Origin: Bacillus sp. ISL-55
GTDB lineage: Bacteria > Bacillota > Bacilli > Bacillales > Cytobacillaceae
Direction of reading: 5' to 3'
Assembly: GCF_018613155.1 (NCBI RefSeq)
Contig: NZ_JAGGQU010000031.1
Coordinates: forward strand, 36,908-95,338
DNA: 58,431 nucleotides
Position 1 is the stretch's first letter; each line of letters begins with the position of its first letter. The translations under genes were made by a program, and so were the position numbers. This document shows, one piece after another, positions 9,851 to 18,597 of this stretch. A model generated the notes under the pieces. It ran no database searches, was not told where the DNA came from, and saw nothing but the letters and a program-made list of their open reading frames with translations.

Positions 9851-10885
9851 TTATGGATACAGTGGAATCATTTCTATTCCTGCACTTTCCTTAAACCCAA
9901 ACATGATATTGGCGTTTTGGACGGCCTGCCCTGCAGCACCTTTCATGAGATTATCGATCACTGAGACAATCGTCAGCCTTCCAGTCCTGCTGTCTGAATG
10001 CAACCCAATATCACAGTAGTTCGATCCCTTGACCTCTTTTACGGAAGGAAACACACCATTCTTCCTAACTCTTATAAAAGGGTGCCCATCATATGTTTCT
10101 TTATATAAATCCAGCAATCTAGAAGTATTCGATTCTTCTTTTAACTGGACATATATTGTGGCCATGATTCCTCTGGTAACGGGTATTAAATGTGTGCTGA
10201 AGGTTATCTTTACCTCTTCGCCATTCCAAAGGCTAAGCTGCTGTTCGATTTCCGGGATATGCTGGTGCTCGTTGACTTTATAAATTTTGAAATTTTCATT
10301 CAACTCTGCGTACAGAGTTCCCATTGAGGGTGATCTGCCCGCCCCAGACACGCCAGACTTAGCATCAATAATGATACTATTCGTTTCAATCAGCTTTTCC
10401 TTCAGTACAGGAGCAAGCCCGAGAAGTGCAGCCGTTGGATAACAGCCCGGATTGGCCAGCAGCCTTGCATCCATGATCTGCTCCCTGTTCCATTCGCAAA
10501 GTCCGTATATTGCTTCATTCAGAACAGAAGCATCAACTGGGTCATGCTTATACCATTCTTGATACGCTGATCCGTCTCTTAACCTTAGGTCACCTGATAG
10601 ATCAATAACTTTTATGCCTTTATTAAAAAATGATTCAACAAGCTTTCCAGAAACTTTCGAAGGGGTTGCCAGGAACACAATGTCTGCTTCCTCAGCGATT
10701 TTATCAGAGTCAATCTTGGTGAGGACCTTATCAAAAATTCCTGTTAAATGGGGATACTCATCGGAAACAGGTTTTTCATCTCTTGTTGTGTGGATTGAAT
10801 GAATGCTGATGTATGGATGATTTGCCAGGATACGAATCAATTCTCCCCCACCGTATCCAGTGGTACCAATGATCGCTGCCTTCAC
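9851..10885 (-). CDS. argC: N-acetyl-gamma-glutamyl-phosphate reductase (GTG start)
   Basis: ArgC reduces N-acetylglutamyl phosphate with NADPH to the semialdehyde. An N-terminal Rossmann motif (GTTGYGGGEL, residues 7-16) is followed by the catalytic Cys148 in NPGCYPT. The start is GTG, preceded by AAAGGAGG seven bases away. It is the first gene of the arginine operon, behind a promoter with an ARG box, so the whole pathway is likely repressed by arginine through an ArgR/AhrC protein encoded elsewhere. Confidence 0.96.
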   Translation of the reverse strand: MKAAIIGTTGYGGGELIRILANHPYISIHSIHTTRDEKPVSDEYPHLTGIFDKVLTKIDSDKIAEEADIVFLATPSKVSGKLVESFFNKGIKVIDLSGDLRLRDGSAYQEWYKHDPVDASVLNEAIYGLCEWNREQIMDARLLANPGCYPTAALLGLAPVLKEKLIETNSIIIDAKSGVSGAGRSPSMGTLYAELNENFKIYKVNEHQHIPEIEQQLSLWNGEEVKITFSTHLIPVTRGIMATIYVQLKEESNTSRLLDLYKETYDGHPFIRVRKNGVFPSVKEVKGSNYCDIGLHSDSRTGRLTIVSVIDNLMKGAAGQAVQNANIMFGFKESAGIEMIPLYP

Positions 10886-10904
10886 TTGAAACCTCCTTTC
10901 AACT

Positions 10905-10983
10905 TATGCATAAATAAACATATAAATTTATAATTATAAATAAATTTCTTTTTATTATAAGAACAAAGGATGGAAAACGCAAT
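10905..10983 (-). promoter_or_regulatory. argC promoter with ARG box
   Basis: On the minus strand TTGCGT and TATAAT (10959-10954) are separated by 17 bases and read towards argC. Downstream, 10905-10922 reads TATGCATAAATAAACATA on the + strand, matching the palindromic ARG-box consensus TNTGNATWWWWATNCANA with one mismatch. The AT-rich stretch at 10923-10945 may hold a second, weaker box, since such boxes often occur in pairs. Repression by an ArgR/AhrC protein with arginine is the expected mode. Confidence 0.7.
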
Positions 10984-11110
10984 AGATTTATTAACAATTA
11001 TGTGAACAATTCACAATTTTATTGCTGGCTTTGTATGATTTACAATATAATAATATTAATATCAGATACGGAAGGGAGTATAAAACTCCTCTTAATAAGG
11101 TGGTATTCAT

Positions 11111-11803
11111 ATGTTGACTGCAACAACGTTGTCACCAAATTTGAATAAGCTTTTTGAAAAGGTCCAAAGAATCAAAAGTATTGATAAAGGGCGCTTCCTT
11201 TTTGAAGAAGGCAATATCGCAGATGAGCTGTACATTATTCAGAGCGGGAAATTTCAGATCAGCAAAATGGTACCAGATGGCCGCGAGCTAACAATCAGAA
11301 TGTGTTCATCTGGCGAATTGGTTGGAGAGTTATCATTGTTCAGCCCGGCATCTCAGCATATATTGAATGCCCGCGCCTCGGAAAGCGGGACAGTGGCGGT
11401 TATTCAAAAGGATAAGCTAGAGTCTGAAATTGAAAAGGATAGCGGGCTGGCACTTGAACTCGTTAAATGGCTATCCCTGCAGCACCGTAAATCGCAAACA
11501 AGGTTCAGGGACCTCGTCCTTCATGGTAAAAAAGGTGCTTTGTATTCAACCCTCATCCGGATGGTGAACAGTTACGGAGTCAAAACGGAGGATGGCTTGA
11601 AGATTGATGTATCGCTCACAAACCAGGAACTCGCAAATTTTTGTGGGACCTCACGCGAAGTCGTGAACAGATTATTGAGCGAGCTGAGGAAAAGTAACAT
11701 CATCTCCATTGATAAAGGATTCATTACCGTCCATGCCCTTAATAGGCTAAAGAGAGAAATAGATTGTGAGAATTGTCCGATTGAGATATGCAATATCGAA
11801 TAG
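11111..11803 (+). CDS. fnr: Fnr-type oxygen-responsive regulator, copy 1
   Basis: This is a Crp/Fnr-family transcription factor of 230 residues: an N-terminal cyclic-nucleotide-type beta-barrel (about 20-125), a dimerisation helix, and a C-terminal winged helix-turn-helix with TNQELANFCGTSRE. Three cysteines near the end (219, 222, 227; CxxCxxxxC) have the same spacing as the [4Fe-4S] ligands of B. subtilis Fnr, so it should sense oxygen and activate anaerobic genes. The start follows AAGGTGG at seven bases. A paralogue with the same cysteine pattern lies at 21718. The gene diverges from argC and converges on ywiC. Confidence 0.9.
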   Translation: MLTATTLSPNLNKLFEKVQRIKSIDKGRFLFEEGNIADELYIIQSGKFQISKMVPDGRELTIRMCSSGELVGELSLFSPASQHILNARASESGTVAVIQKDKLESEIEKDSGLALELVKWLSLQHRKSQTRFRDLVLHGKKGALYSTLIRMVNSYGVKTEDGLKIDVSLTNQELANFCGTSREVVNRLLSELRKSNIISIDKGFITVHALNRLKREIDCENCPIEICNIE

Positions 11804-11805
11804 CA

Positions 11806-11836
11806 AAAGCCGCCAGTTCATCACTGGCGGCTTTAC
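11806..11836. terminator. Bidirectional terminator between fnr copy 1 and ywiC
   Basis: AAAGCCGCCAGT pairs perfectly with ACTGGCGGCTTT around TCATC, between two convergent stops. Confidence 0.85.
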
Positions 11837-11861
11837 TTATTAGCTGGTTTTGCATGGATAA

Positions 11862-12581
11862 TCATTTCAGGATCGCAAACAGCATGATGGTAAAGAACAG
11901 GGCTGCGTTCACGATTTCGTATATGCCTACCTTCATGACGGAAAGTGGTTTACCGTAAAATGCTACAGCCCTGATTAAGCTTGGAACTGCGGCTACAGCG
12001 ACTATGATCTCTCCGGCTGCGAGCCACAGGACAGGGACCAAAAGGTGGTAGGTCCAGGAAATCCATTTGAATTGGCTGTTCTTTTTTTCGCGAATCATTG
12101 TTTTCACGTAAAATGTGCTTCCAGTAAAAAAAAGAATGCTTGATGCAAAAACAAGGATTGCATTTTCATTGATTTCACCACTTGGCAGAAAGCTGCTGGC
12201 CAAACCGGCAATAGAGAAAACAACGATTGCACTTAAATCATTAAGGAGAGCACGATCTTTATTTTTAGCAGAGAAATATGCATTGAGCATGAAAAACGGA
12301 ATCATTGCAAATCCGAAGGTTACGATTGCTGGTGTCGTGAACAATGGAACCATTAAAAACACAAGAGCTGGTATGATATAAATAAGCGCCCATTTACGAT
12401 AAAATGGGATTTTCTTTTTCTTGAACAACAATAGAAGTGGATATGTTCCTAGATATAATAATAGCCATCCGATAAAAAACGGGATATGCTGCCAGACTAT
12501 TTCGCTTGCCGAAGCTCCAAGCCAGAAAGGGATGATCAACATCGCCCAGGCCCCATGCTGTTTTGGCATAAATAATTTCAT
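11862..12581 (-). CDS. ywiC: YwiC-like integral membrane protein
   Basis: The 239-residue product is almost entirely hydrophobic, with about seven to eight predicted membrane helices. It begins with the characteristic KQHGAWAMLIIPFWLG segment of the YwiC family. The biochemical function is not established. In B. subtilis ywiC lies beside fnr and the nitrate-reductase genes. The same neighbourhood is seen here, and the gene has its own Fnr-type promoter, so a role in anaerobic metabolism is likely. A GGGAG box precedes the ATG at 12581. Confidence 0.88.
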   Translation of the reverse strand: MKLFMPKQHGAWAMLIIPFWLGASASEIVWQHIPFFIGWLLLYLGTYPLLLLFKKKKIPFYRKWALIYIIPALVFLMVPLFTTPAIVTFGFAMIPFFMLNAYFSAKNKDRALLNDLSAIVVFSIAGLASSFLPSGEINENAILVFASSILFFTGSTFYVKTMIREKKNSQFKWISWTYHLLVPVLWLAAGEIIVAVAAVPSLIRAVAFYGKPLSVMKVGIYEIVNAALFFTIMLFAILK

Positions 12582-12612
12582 GAATGAACACTCCCTTTTG
12601 TTTCCTAACTTA

Positions 12613-12655
12613 AATATAAAGCAGGCGATTCATTCAATAAGTGAAACACATCACA
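12613..12655 (-). promoter_or_regulatory. Fnr-dependent promoter of ywiC
   Basis: On the minus strand TGTGA-N6-TCACT (12655-12640) is followed 21 bases later by TATATT (12618-12613). This puts the palindrome centre about 41.5 bases before the expected start site, the class II activator position. Confidence 0.8.
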
Positions 12656-12834
12656 TTTTTTAGTGTGTAAATGCGGTTGACACTGAACTGTCAAAAACAC
12701 TATCTAATAAAAGGAAAAGTGCATTTTCTGAACCTAAAGCTATAACCTTGGGGCAACACTATAATAAAGCTTTCATATCTTTATATGTAGGAGTGTAGTA
12801 AACTAGAAAATAACTGGAAAGAAGGAGTGATCAT

Positions 12835-13407
12835 TTGAAAGACAACATGAATAGGTTGTTTAAAGATCAACGGAGCGTCCATGTCCTTTATTCCTATAAT
12901 GAAATAGAAAAATACATTGAACAGGCTGTTAATTATATAGAAGACGGCGTTATGGCGGGAGATTATATTATTTTCATTGAAAACGAACCTCTTTTCCGTT
13001 TAATTAACAAAGAGCTAAGAACGCGATTAACGGAAGATCAAATGAAGTTTGTGCATAGCGTAAACAACTACGATTTTTATTATTCCAGTGGCAGTTATCA
13101 TCCTCCCGCAATCCTGGATTACTTTAATAAGATGGTAGAGCCGTACATTGAAAATGATCTCTCTTTCCGATCCTGGGCACATGTTGAATGGGCAACTATG
13201 AAAGACCCGCTGCATATTATTGAAGATTTTGAAAGAATCGTAGACGAGGCAGTAAGTTCATCTTCTTTTCCACTGATATGCGCTTACGAAGGGGAGAAAA
13301 TGCCAGACCATCTTATAAAAATCCTGATGGAAACCCACCCTTATGTTCTAAAAGATGATAATTTCACCATCTCAAATGAATATCAATTAGCAAGTGGCCG
13401 AAAATAA
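12835..13407 (+). CDS. MEDS-domain protein (TTG start)
   Basis: The 190-residue soluble protein resembles the MEDS (methanogen/methylotroph DcmR sensory) domain: an early HVLYSYNE segment, a Walker-like GVMAGDYIIFIE strand-turn, WAHVEW in the middle and CAYEG near the end. Such domains are thought to bind small ligands, often in front of regulators or anti-sigma systems, but here the domain stands alone. The start is TTG with GAAGGAG seven bases upstream; an ATG four codons in is an alternative. It follows the divergent Fnr promoter of ywiC and ends at a strong terminator. Its function is unknown. Confidence 0.75.
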   Translation: MKDNMNRLFKDQRSVHVLYSYNEIEKYIEQAVNYIEDGVMAGDYIIFIENEPLFRLINKELRTRLTEDQMKFVHSVNNYDFYYSSGSYHPPAILDYFNKMVEPYIENDLSFRSWAHVEWATMKDPLHIIEDFERIVDEAVSSSSFPLICAYEGEKMPDHLIKILMETHPYVLKDDNFTISNEYQLASGRK

Positions 13408-13410
13408 AGG

Positions 13411-13445
13411 AAAAACGCTTAGGAGCCCCTAAGCGTTTTTTTATG
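13411..13445 (+). terminator. Intrinsic terminator after the MEDS gene
   Basis: AAAAACGCTTAGG pairs perfectly with CCTAAGCGTTTTT around AGCC and is followed by more T. Confidence 0.9.
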
Positions 13446-13525
13446 TCTCTTTTTATTAAACAAGTAGAATTATTTCATGGGACTTCATTTAACTTTGTTA
13501 CTCAATCTATAACTAAATCCTAAAT

Positions 13526-13954
13526 TCAGCCTCTTCTTTCAAGATGCAGTTTTAAAAAGATTTTCTTTATATATAAGTGCGGTTTTAATAAATAATAAAT
13601 TTCCTTCGTGAATGCCAGGCTTAAGAGGAACAGGAATACAATAATAAAATGTACCTTTGAGAGTATGGAAACGTCTGTAACCAAACTCATGTCTGGCCGC
13701 AGTTGGGCTAGGCTGATGAGCCATCTGAACAGCAATACTGGTTCGTACGCTATGCTGCTCGACAACACAATGGCAATGCCCGTTGCTGTGCTGGCAACCA
13801 TAAGTGTTTTCACGACGACAAGCAGAAACCTTCCTGCCTTCGAACGCGTTCCTTCTTCTCTTGATGCATCGTATTGCCAAACGAGCCCCATCGCTACTAT
13901 TGCCGCAACCGAATACGGATACACAATCCATAAAAAAAGTTGTATCAATTCCAT
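13526..13954 (-). CDS. Shortened NarI-like membrane protein
   Basis: The 142-residue protein resembles the gamma subunit of respiratory nitrate reductase. The start (LFLWIVYPYS) resembles the NarI N-terminus, and the stretch with FRW..SL..L.PD.SLV..V....KVHF matches the region before the last NarI helix. NarI is about 220 residues with five helices and four haem-ligating histidines. This protein has about three helices, and only one histidine (KVHF) falls at an expected ligand position; the one expected in the last helix is replaced (FTKEIYY). The ATG at 13954 follows AGGTGA; an ATG six codons earlier lacks a good site. It follows mobB on the same strand. It may be a haem-poor paralogue or a decaying gene. 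Confidence 0.6.
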   Translation of the reverse strand: MELIQLFLWIVYPYSVAAIVAMGLVWQYDASREEGTRSKAGRFLLVVVKTLMVASTATGIAIVLSSSIAYEPVLLFRWLISLAQLRPDMSLVTDVSILSKVHFIIVFLFLLSLAFTKEIYYLLKPHLYIKKIFLKLHLERRG

Positions 13955-14100
13955 CGCTCTCACCTCATACATATCTCACAACATGAACCCCATTTAACAT
14001 TCTAACCGGGTAAATATGAAGTGACAGTGACAAAAGTCGCCGTATATGTCTAAAATAAGAACTTTTTCTTGGTAAGCCTTTAATGAATAAAGGAAATCAC

Positions 14101-14619
14101 CTAATGGGTACTGCTGATGTACTCAATAATCCAGTTGACTCCATCATCAATTTCTAATACAGGGAGTGACAAACCCTGTAACATATTTGCCAACTCCGCA
14201 TTTCGGCATAAAATCACCTGGATATTCTGCAGCTTTTCCACTAGCTCCAGGTCGCTCTCATCACGCAGGATGACAGCCTTAGGATATGGCTCATTTTTAT
14301 AACCTTCTATCAAGATTACATCAGGCTTGAATAAGGTTAGCATGTCTATTTCTTCAGATAAAGACCATTTATCATTTTCAGCATGAATAACCATCCTGCC
14401 TCCCCCTTCTACAAGAGAGACAGATGCTCCCGCCTTTACATGCCTGTCGGAATCCTTCCCCTCAACAACTTCCGGCCTTCCGCCATGCCCATGATGTTTG
14501 ACTGTCGCAACCTTCAGACCTTTTGCAGCCAGCTGCTGGATCAGTGATAGGCTTAGTGTCGTTTTGCCGCTGTTTTGGTATCCTGCAACCTGAAACAGCA
14601 CCGGTTTTACCAAGGCCAT
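14101..14619 (-). CDS. mobB: Molybdopterin-guanine dinucleotide biosynthesis adaptor MobB
   Basis: MobB is a P-loop GTP-binding protein that assists attachment of GMP to molybdopterin, giving the bis-MGD cofactor used by nitrate reductase. The 172-residue protein has a Walker A motif GYQNSGKTT (13-21), a TVKHHGHG segment and a DVILIEGYK strand, all standard for the family. Its start overlaps the end of moeA by 13 bases, so the two are co-translated. Its ribosome binding site therefore lies inside moeA. Confidence 0.93.
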   Translation of the reverse strand: MALVKPVLFQVAGYQNSGKTTLSLSLIQQLAAKGLKVATVKHHGHGGRPEVVEGKDSDRHVKAGASVSLVEGGGRMVIHAENDKWSLSEEIDMLTLFKPDVILIEGYKNEPYPKAVILRDESDLELVEKLQNIQVILCRNAELANMLQGLSLPVLEIDDGVNWIIEYISSTH

Positions 14620-15872
14620 TCACTGCCCACATGGTCCTCCAGCAACAGAACTTCCACCTCTGATCCTTCTTCAAAGCCTCTTGTACCGCCAGGAAGGATC
14701 ATGAGGGAATTAGCTCCTGCAAGGCTCATGATAATATTCGATTTATCCAGGCCGCTAGGCGTCACTACTAGTTTGCCATTCTCGACTCTAAGAGCGCTCC
14801 TGACAAATCTAGTAAATGGATTTGCTTTAGGAAAGTTGGCATCAAGGATCGCTTTTTCCTTCCTCAAATGAGGCTGGTCAGTGTAGAGCATTGTCCTGAT
14901 GATTGGACGAGCGAACAACTCAAAGCCAACATAGCATGCCGAAGGGTTTCCTGACAATCCAAACAATAATTTCCCATCAAGCTGCGCTACAGTTGTGACA
15001 CTGCCTGGTCTCATCGCTACTTTATTGAACAATACCTCTGCACCCAGCTTAGCGTAGATTTCCGGCAGATAGTCGTAATCTCCAACGGAAACCCCGCCCG
15101 TGGTAATAAATAAGTCCACTTCCTCTATCGCTTTGCTTACTGCATCAAAGCATGTATCAAAATCATCAGGCAGCTGTCCAAAGTATTTCACTTCTGCTCC
15201 TGCACGAATAATTTGTGCGGATATCATATAGGAATTGCTGTTGCGGATTTTCCCTGGCTCAAGCGGTTCGTCGACATTAAGCAATTCAGTTCCTGTTGCA
15301 TATAATCCGATTACCGGCTTTTTCGAAACAGGTACTTTGGCATATCCAAAAGTCGCCAGCATCGCCTGGATTCCAGGATTGATGAACGTGCCTTTTTTAA
15401 CAAGCACTTCCCCTTCCCTCGCATCCTCACCGCGGTAGGAAACATTATCTCCTTCCTTATGCTTGCGCTTTGTTGTCATGTATTTTTTTCCGTCACGCTC
15501 GATTTCACTGGCCAATTCAAACATGACAACAGCATCAGCACCAACAGGCATCTGTGCTCCAGTCATAATTCTGACTGCCTGGAATGGCCCAAGTTCTTTA
15601 TCCGTAAGCATTCCGGCACCGATATGGTCCACCACTTCAAATTCAACAGCGTTATCTTGAGAAGCTTCCTGTGTATCAACGGACCGGATTGCATATCCAT
15701 CATACGGAGCTCTGTCAAAATGCGGTACATCGCTGGTCGCTTTCAAATCCTCTGAAAGATAGCGTCCATAGCTTTCATTGATTGAAACAAATTCAGTGGA
15801 GCCTATTTGCTTATGCTCCATCACTTTTTTAACTGCCTCTCCAATTGGAATAGGGTTTCTTTTCTCTAACAT
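14607..15872 (-). CDS. moeA: Molybdopterin molybdenumtransferase MoeA
   Basis: MoeA inserts molybdate into adenylylated molybdopterin. The 421-residue protein shows the DAPHFDR/APYDGYAI-like N-terminal region (VPHFDRAPYDGYA), the MPVGADAVV loop, the MoCF-binding core TTGGVSVGDYD and GLSGNPSA. The ATG at 15872 has TAGGAG eight bases upstream; a more distant in-frame start adds 27 residues without support. It is the first gene of a moeA-mobB unit, possibly with the NarI-like gene. It diverges from ric, and the Fnr palindrome at 16009-16024 lies between them. Confidence 0.94.
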   Translation of the reverse strand: MLEKRNPIPIGEAVKKVMEHKQIGSTEFVSINESYGRYLSEDLKATSDVPHFDRAPYDGYAIRSVDTQEASQDNAVEFEVVDHIGAGMLTDKELGPFQAVRIMTGAQMPVGADAVVMFELASEIERDGKKYMTTKRKHKEGDNVSYRGEDAREGEVLVKKGTFINPGIQAMLATFGYAKVPVSKKPVIGLYATGTELLNVDEPLEPGKIRNSNSYMISAQIIRAGAEVKYFGQLPDDFDTCFDAVSKAIEEVDLFITTGGVSVGDYDYLPEIYAKLGAEVLFNKVAMRPGSVTTVAQLDGKLLFGLSGNPSACYVGFELFARPIIRTMLYTDQPHLRKEKAILDANFPKANPFTRFVRSALRVENGKLVVTPSGLDKSNIIMSLAGANSLMILPGGTRGFEEGSEVEVLLLEDHVGSEWPW

Positions 15873-16008
15873 ATAATCAGCTCCTATTACAGGCTTATCT
15901 TCTAAATTTACCCTTTTCATTATAAGAGTAATGTAAAAATGAAAACATAACAAACCTCACAGTATTCTCTCATAAAATCTGCCGAAAATATGTAGATTTT
16001 TTGTGAAG

Positions 16009-16051
16009 TGTGATGCGCATCACCAAGTAGTAAAACCATTTCCTTTATGAT
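16009..16051 (+). promoter_or_regulatory. Fnr-dependent promoter of ric
   Basis: TGTGATGCGCATCACC (16009-16024) contains a perfect 14-base palindrome. TATGAT follows after 21 bases (16046-16051), so the centre sits near -41.5. The site might also affect divergent moeA, but its distance from the moeA start is not of the same class. Confidence 0.85.
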
Positions 16052-16094
16052 GAGTATGTAAACAGTATTAAATAATTTACTGGAGGTTTCTTAT

Positions 16095-16793
16095 ATGAAA
16101 ATGCCTTTTGATCAAAACTCTTTAGTTAAAGATATTGTCAATATATTCCCGCAATCAAGTGACTTATTCAAGCAGAATAGACTGGATTTCTGCTGCGGCG
16201 GAAACCGTCCTCTAGCAGAAGCAGCTGGCGAACAGAACCTGGATATACCTGCAATCATGGCTGAACTCGAAGAGCTATATCGCAAGCATAACGGCGCTGC
16301 AGAAAGCATGGAGGTCTGGACAGAAACTAACTCTGGGGAGTTGATCGACCATATCAAGAACAAATACCACCGCGAGCTTGAAGAAGAATTGAAATTGCTC
16401 AGCCCGTATGTAACAAAGGTTGCAAAAGTCCATGGCGATCGCCACGAAGAGCTGTTGAAAGTCTATGAGCTTTTCTACGAGTTGAAGAAAGAGCTCCTGG
16501 AACATACAGCAAAAGAAGAAGCGACTGTCTTCCCGCTCTTACTGCAGCTCGATACTGCCAATGAAGAACAGCGGACCGAAATGCTCGCAGAAATCACAGA
16601 ACTTGAGAAGGAACACGACCATGCAGGCTCCATCCTGAAGCAATTACGTGAAATCACTGCCGACTTCAATCCGCCAATGGATGCTTGCGGAACTTATCGC
16701 TTAGTATACAAACGACTGGAAGCATTAGAATCACATACGTTCATGCATGTTCACCTGGAAAACAACATACTGTTCCCAAGGTATATTGCATAA
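16095..16793 (+). CDS. ric: Iron-sulfur cluster repair di-iron protein Ric (ScdA/YtfE)
   Basis: Ric proteins repair Fe-S clusters damaged by nitric oxide or peroxide. The 232-residue protein has the N-terminal ScdA domain with the short motif FCCGGNRPL (about 33-41) and a C-terminal hemerythrin-like four-helix bundle with spaced His and Glu residues (HDHAGSI, HTFMHVHLENNILFP) that would bind two irons. GGAGG precedes the ATG. Control by Fnr next to nitrate genes makes sense, because nitrite and NO arise during anaerobic nitrate use. Confidence 0.93.
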   Translation: MKMPFDQNSLVKDIVNIFPQSSDLFKQNRLDFCCGGNRPLAEAAGEQNLDIPAIMAELEELYRKHNGAAESMEVWTETNSGELIDHIKNKYHRELEEELKLLSPYVTKVAKVHGDRHEELLKVYELFYELKKELLEHTAKEEATVFPLLLQLDTANEEQRTEMLAEITELEKEHDHAGSILKQLREITADFNPPMDACGTYRLVYKRLEALESHTFMHVHLENNILFPRYIA

Positions 16794-16798
16794 CTATT

Positions 16799-16832
16799 TA
16801 AAAGACCTCATCCTTAACGAGGTCTTTTTTAG
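16799..16832. terminator. Terminator between ric and cls
   Basis: AAAGACCTC pairs with GAGGTCTTT around a nine-base loop, followed by TTTTT on the + strand; both flanking genes converge here. Confidence 0.85.
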
Positions 16833-16858
16833 TTCCTTTTATAATCATTTTTAAAGTG

Positions 16859-18370
16859 CTATAAAGCCCCTGAGAACAGCCGCGCGAATGATTCCTTCGT
16901 TCGTTCCCAAAGCCCTCGCTTATGGTACTGGACCGGGCTGATTTTTTCGGAATCCTCAAGATCTTCTTCATAATGAGCCACAAGGTCCCTGATCGAACTT
17001 GTACCAAACAGGAAGACATTGACTTCAAAATTCAAATGGAAGCTCCGCATGTCCATATTGGCCGTGCCGATCGAGGCGATATTCCCATCAACGATGATGA
17101 CCTTCTGGTGTAAAAAACCCTTTTTGTAGGAGTAGATTTCAGCACCGTTCCGCAGCAGTTCCGAAAAATACGAGCGACTGGCATATTGGGTCAGATAACT
17201 GTCATTGATTTCAGGCACCATGATCCTTACTTCTATCCCTTTGGCTGCAGCTACTCTCAGTGCCGTCCGGATCGCTTCATCAGGAACGAAATAAGGCGTG
17301 GCTATCCAGATCGACTTCGTTGCACAGGACATCATTGTGTAGTAAAAATCACTCATGATTCCCTGCTGTGTATCTGGCCCGCTTGGCACCACCTGGATCG
17401 CACCATCCAGTTCATTATCTTCATGAGGTTTTTTCTCGGCGCGATGGCTCTCCAGAACTCTCTCGCCGCTGATATATTCCCAATCAAGCAGGAAAACATT
17501 GTGTAGAGTATATACAGACTCTCCTGTCATCAGCATGTGAGTATCACGCCAGAAACCGATCTTTTCATCTTCACCGAGGTATTCGACTCCGACATTCAAT
17601 CCGCCAACAAAGCCGATTTCTCCATCAATGACGACAATTTTCCTGTGATTTCGGAAATTGAATTTCTGGTTGAAGAATCCATACTTCAGCGGGGAAAACG
17701 GAGCCGCTTTTATGCCTGCATCCTGCATGGCCTTCAAATCTGTTGCCGCGATTTTCATGCTGCCTGCAGCATCAAAAATAAACAGTACCTCGACACCCTG
17801 TTGCGCTTTTTCAATCAGAATCTCGATGATCTCCTTGCCAAGCCGGTCGGACCTGAAGATATAATACTCCATATGAATGAACTTTTTAGCTTCAAGCAGT
17901 TTCTTTTTTATTTCGTCAAAAGTCTCGTCACCATTTTTCAGGATTTTCGCCCGGGAATTAGTAGTAATCGGAGTCAAGGTTGCATTCTTTGCATATTGCG
18001 CAAAACACTGCTGATTCTCGATCAAAAAAGAGAGGTCCCGCGAATCTTCCTTCCGCATCAGTTTTTCCCACTGATCACGATCTCTCGTACGCTTGCTTTT
18101 ATACAAATAACCCTTCAAATACAACTGCCCTGAGAATAGGTAGAAGAAATAACCGCCCACAGGAAAGAGCAGCATGACATACATCCACATCAGCGTGTGC
18201 TGGGCCGAGCGGTTTTCAAGCATCAATGAATACATGCTGATAAAAATAATCACCGCATAAATCAATATGGCTGTTACTTTGACCGTCTGGCTATAATCAG
18301 TGAATAATACAATGTAAAAACACGCCATTAAAATAAATACAAATAAAAACTCAAGTCTTCTCTTTAGCAT
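16859..18370 (-). CDS. cls: Cardiolipin synthase
   Basis: This phospholipase D-family membrane enzyme joins two phosphatidylglycerols into cardiolipin. Two N-terminal membrane helices precede two HKD motifs, HRKIVVIDGEIGFVGG and HQKVIIVDGNIASIG, each with the catalytic His, Lys and Asp. The start at 18370 (503 residues) has GGAG nine bases upstream and matches the length of B. subtilis YwiE, whose gene also lies near ywiC. An ATG 15 codons earlier has no clear site. There is no obvious Fnr promoter. Confidence 0.92.
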   Translation of the reverse strand: MLKRRLEFLFVFILMACFYIVLFTDYSQTVKVTAILIYAVIIFISMYSLMLENRSAQHTLMWMYVMLLFPVGGYFFYLFSGQLYLKGYLYKSKRTRDRDQWEKLMRKEDSRDLSFLIENQQCFAQYAKNATLTPITTNSRAKILKNGDETFDEIKKKLLEAKKFIHMEYYIFRSDRLGKEIIEILIEKAQQGVEVLFIFDAAGSMKIAATDLKAMQDAGIKAAPFSPLKYGFFNQKFNFRNHRKIVVIDGEIGFVGGLNVGVEYLGEDEKIGFWRDTHMLMTGESVYTLHNVFLLDWEYISGERVLESHRAEKKPHEDNELDGAIQVVPSGPDTQQGIMSDFYYTMMSCATKSIWIATPYFVPDEAIRTALRVAAAKGIEVRIMVPEINDSYLTQYASRSYFSELLRNGAEIYSYKKGFLHQKVIIVDGNIASIGTANMDMRSFHLNFEVNVFLFGTSSIRDLVAHYEEDLEDSEKISPVQYHKRGLWERTKESFARLFSGAL

Positions 18371-18572
18371 CCCAGTATACTCCAATAAATTTATAGTAGA
18401 TTCATGTATACCCATAAATCAATTGTCCGGAAACATAGTATACCCGAATTTTCCAGAAGCCAGATACACAGAAGCGTGATGTGTTTCTAAGTATATTGTG
18501 TAATCGAGAGTTTTTGACGAAGTGGTGGCCACTGTGCATGCGTTACATATTGAGCAGCAATAAGAAAGCACT

Positions 18573-18597
18573 AAAAAAAGACCCCCGAAGGAGTCTT
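18573..18597 (-). terminator. Terminator of moaA
   Basis: On the minus strand AAGACTCC-TTCG-GGGGGTCTT is followed by seven T, overlapping the moaA stop. Confidence 0.8.

Noticed and set aside
13608-13997. 129-codon open frame opposite the NarI-like gene
   Set aside because: It lacks a ribosome binding site and resembles no family, whereas the minus-strand product is hydrophobic with NarI similarity.
18475-18490. Fnr-like half-site CGTGATGTGTTTCTAA upstream of cls
   Set aside because: One half is degenerate and no -10 lies at the 21-base distance seen in the other five promoters.
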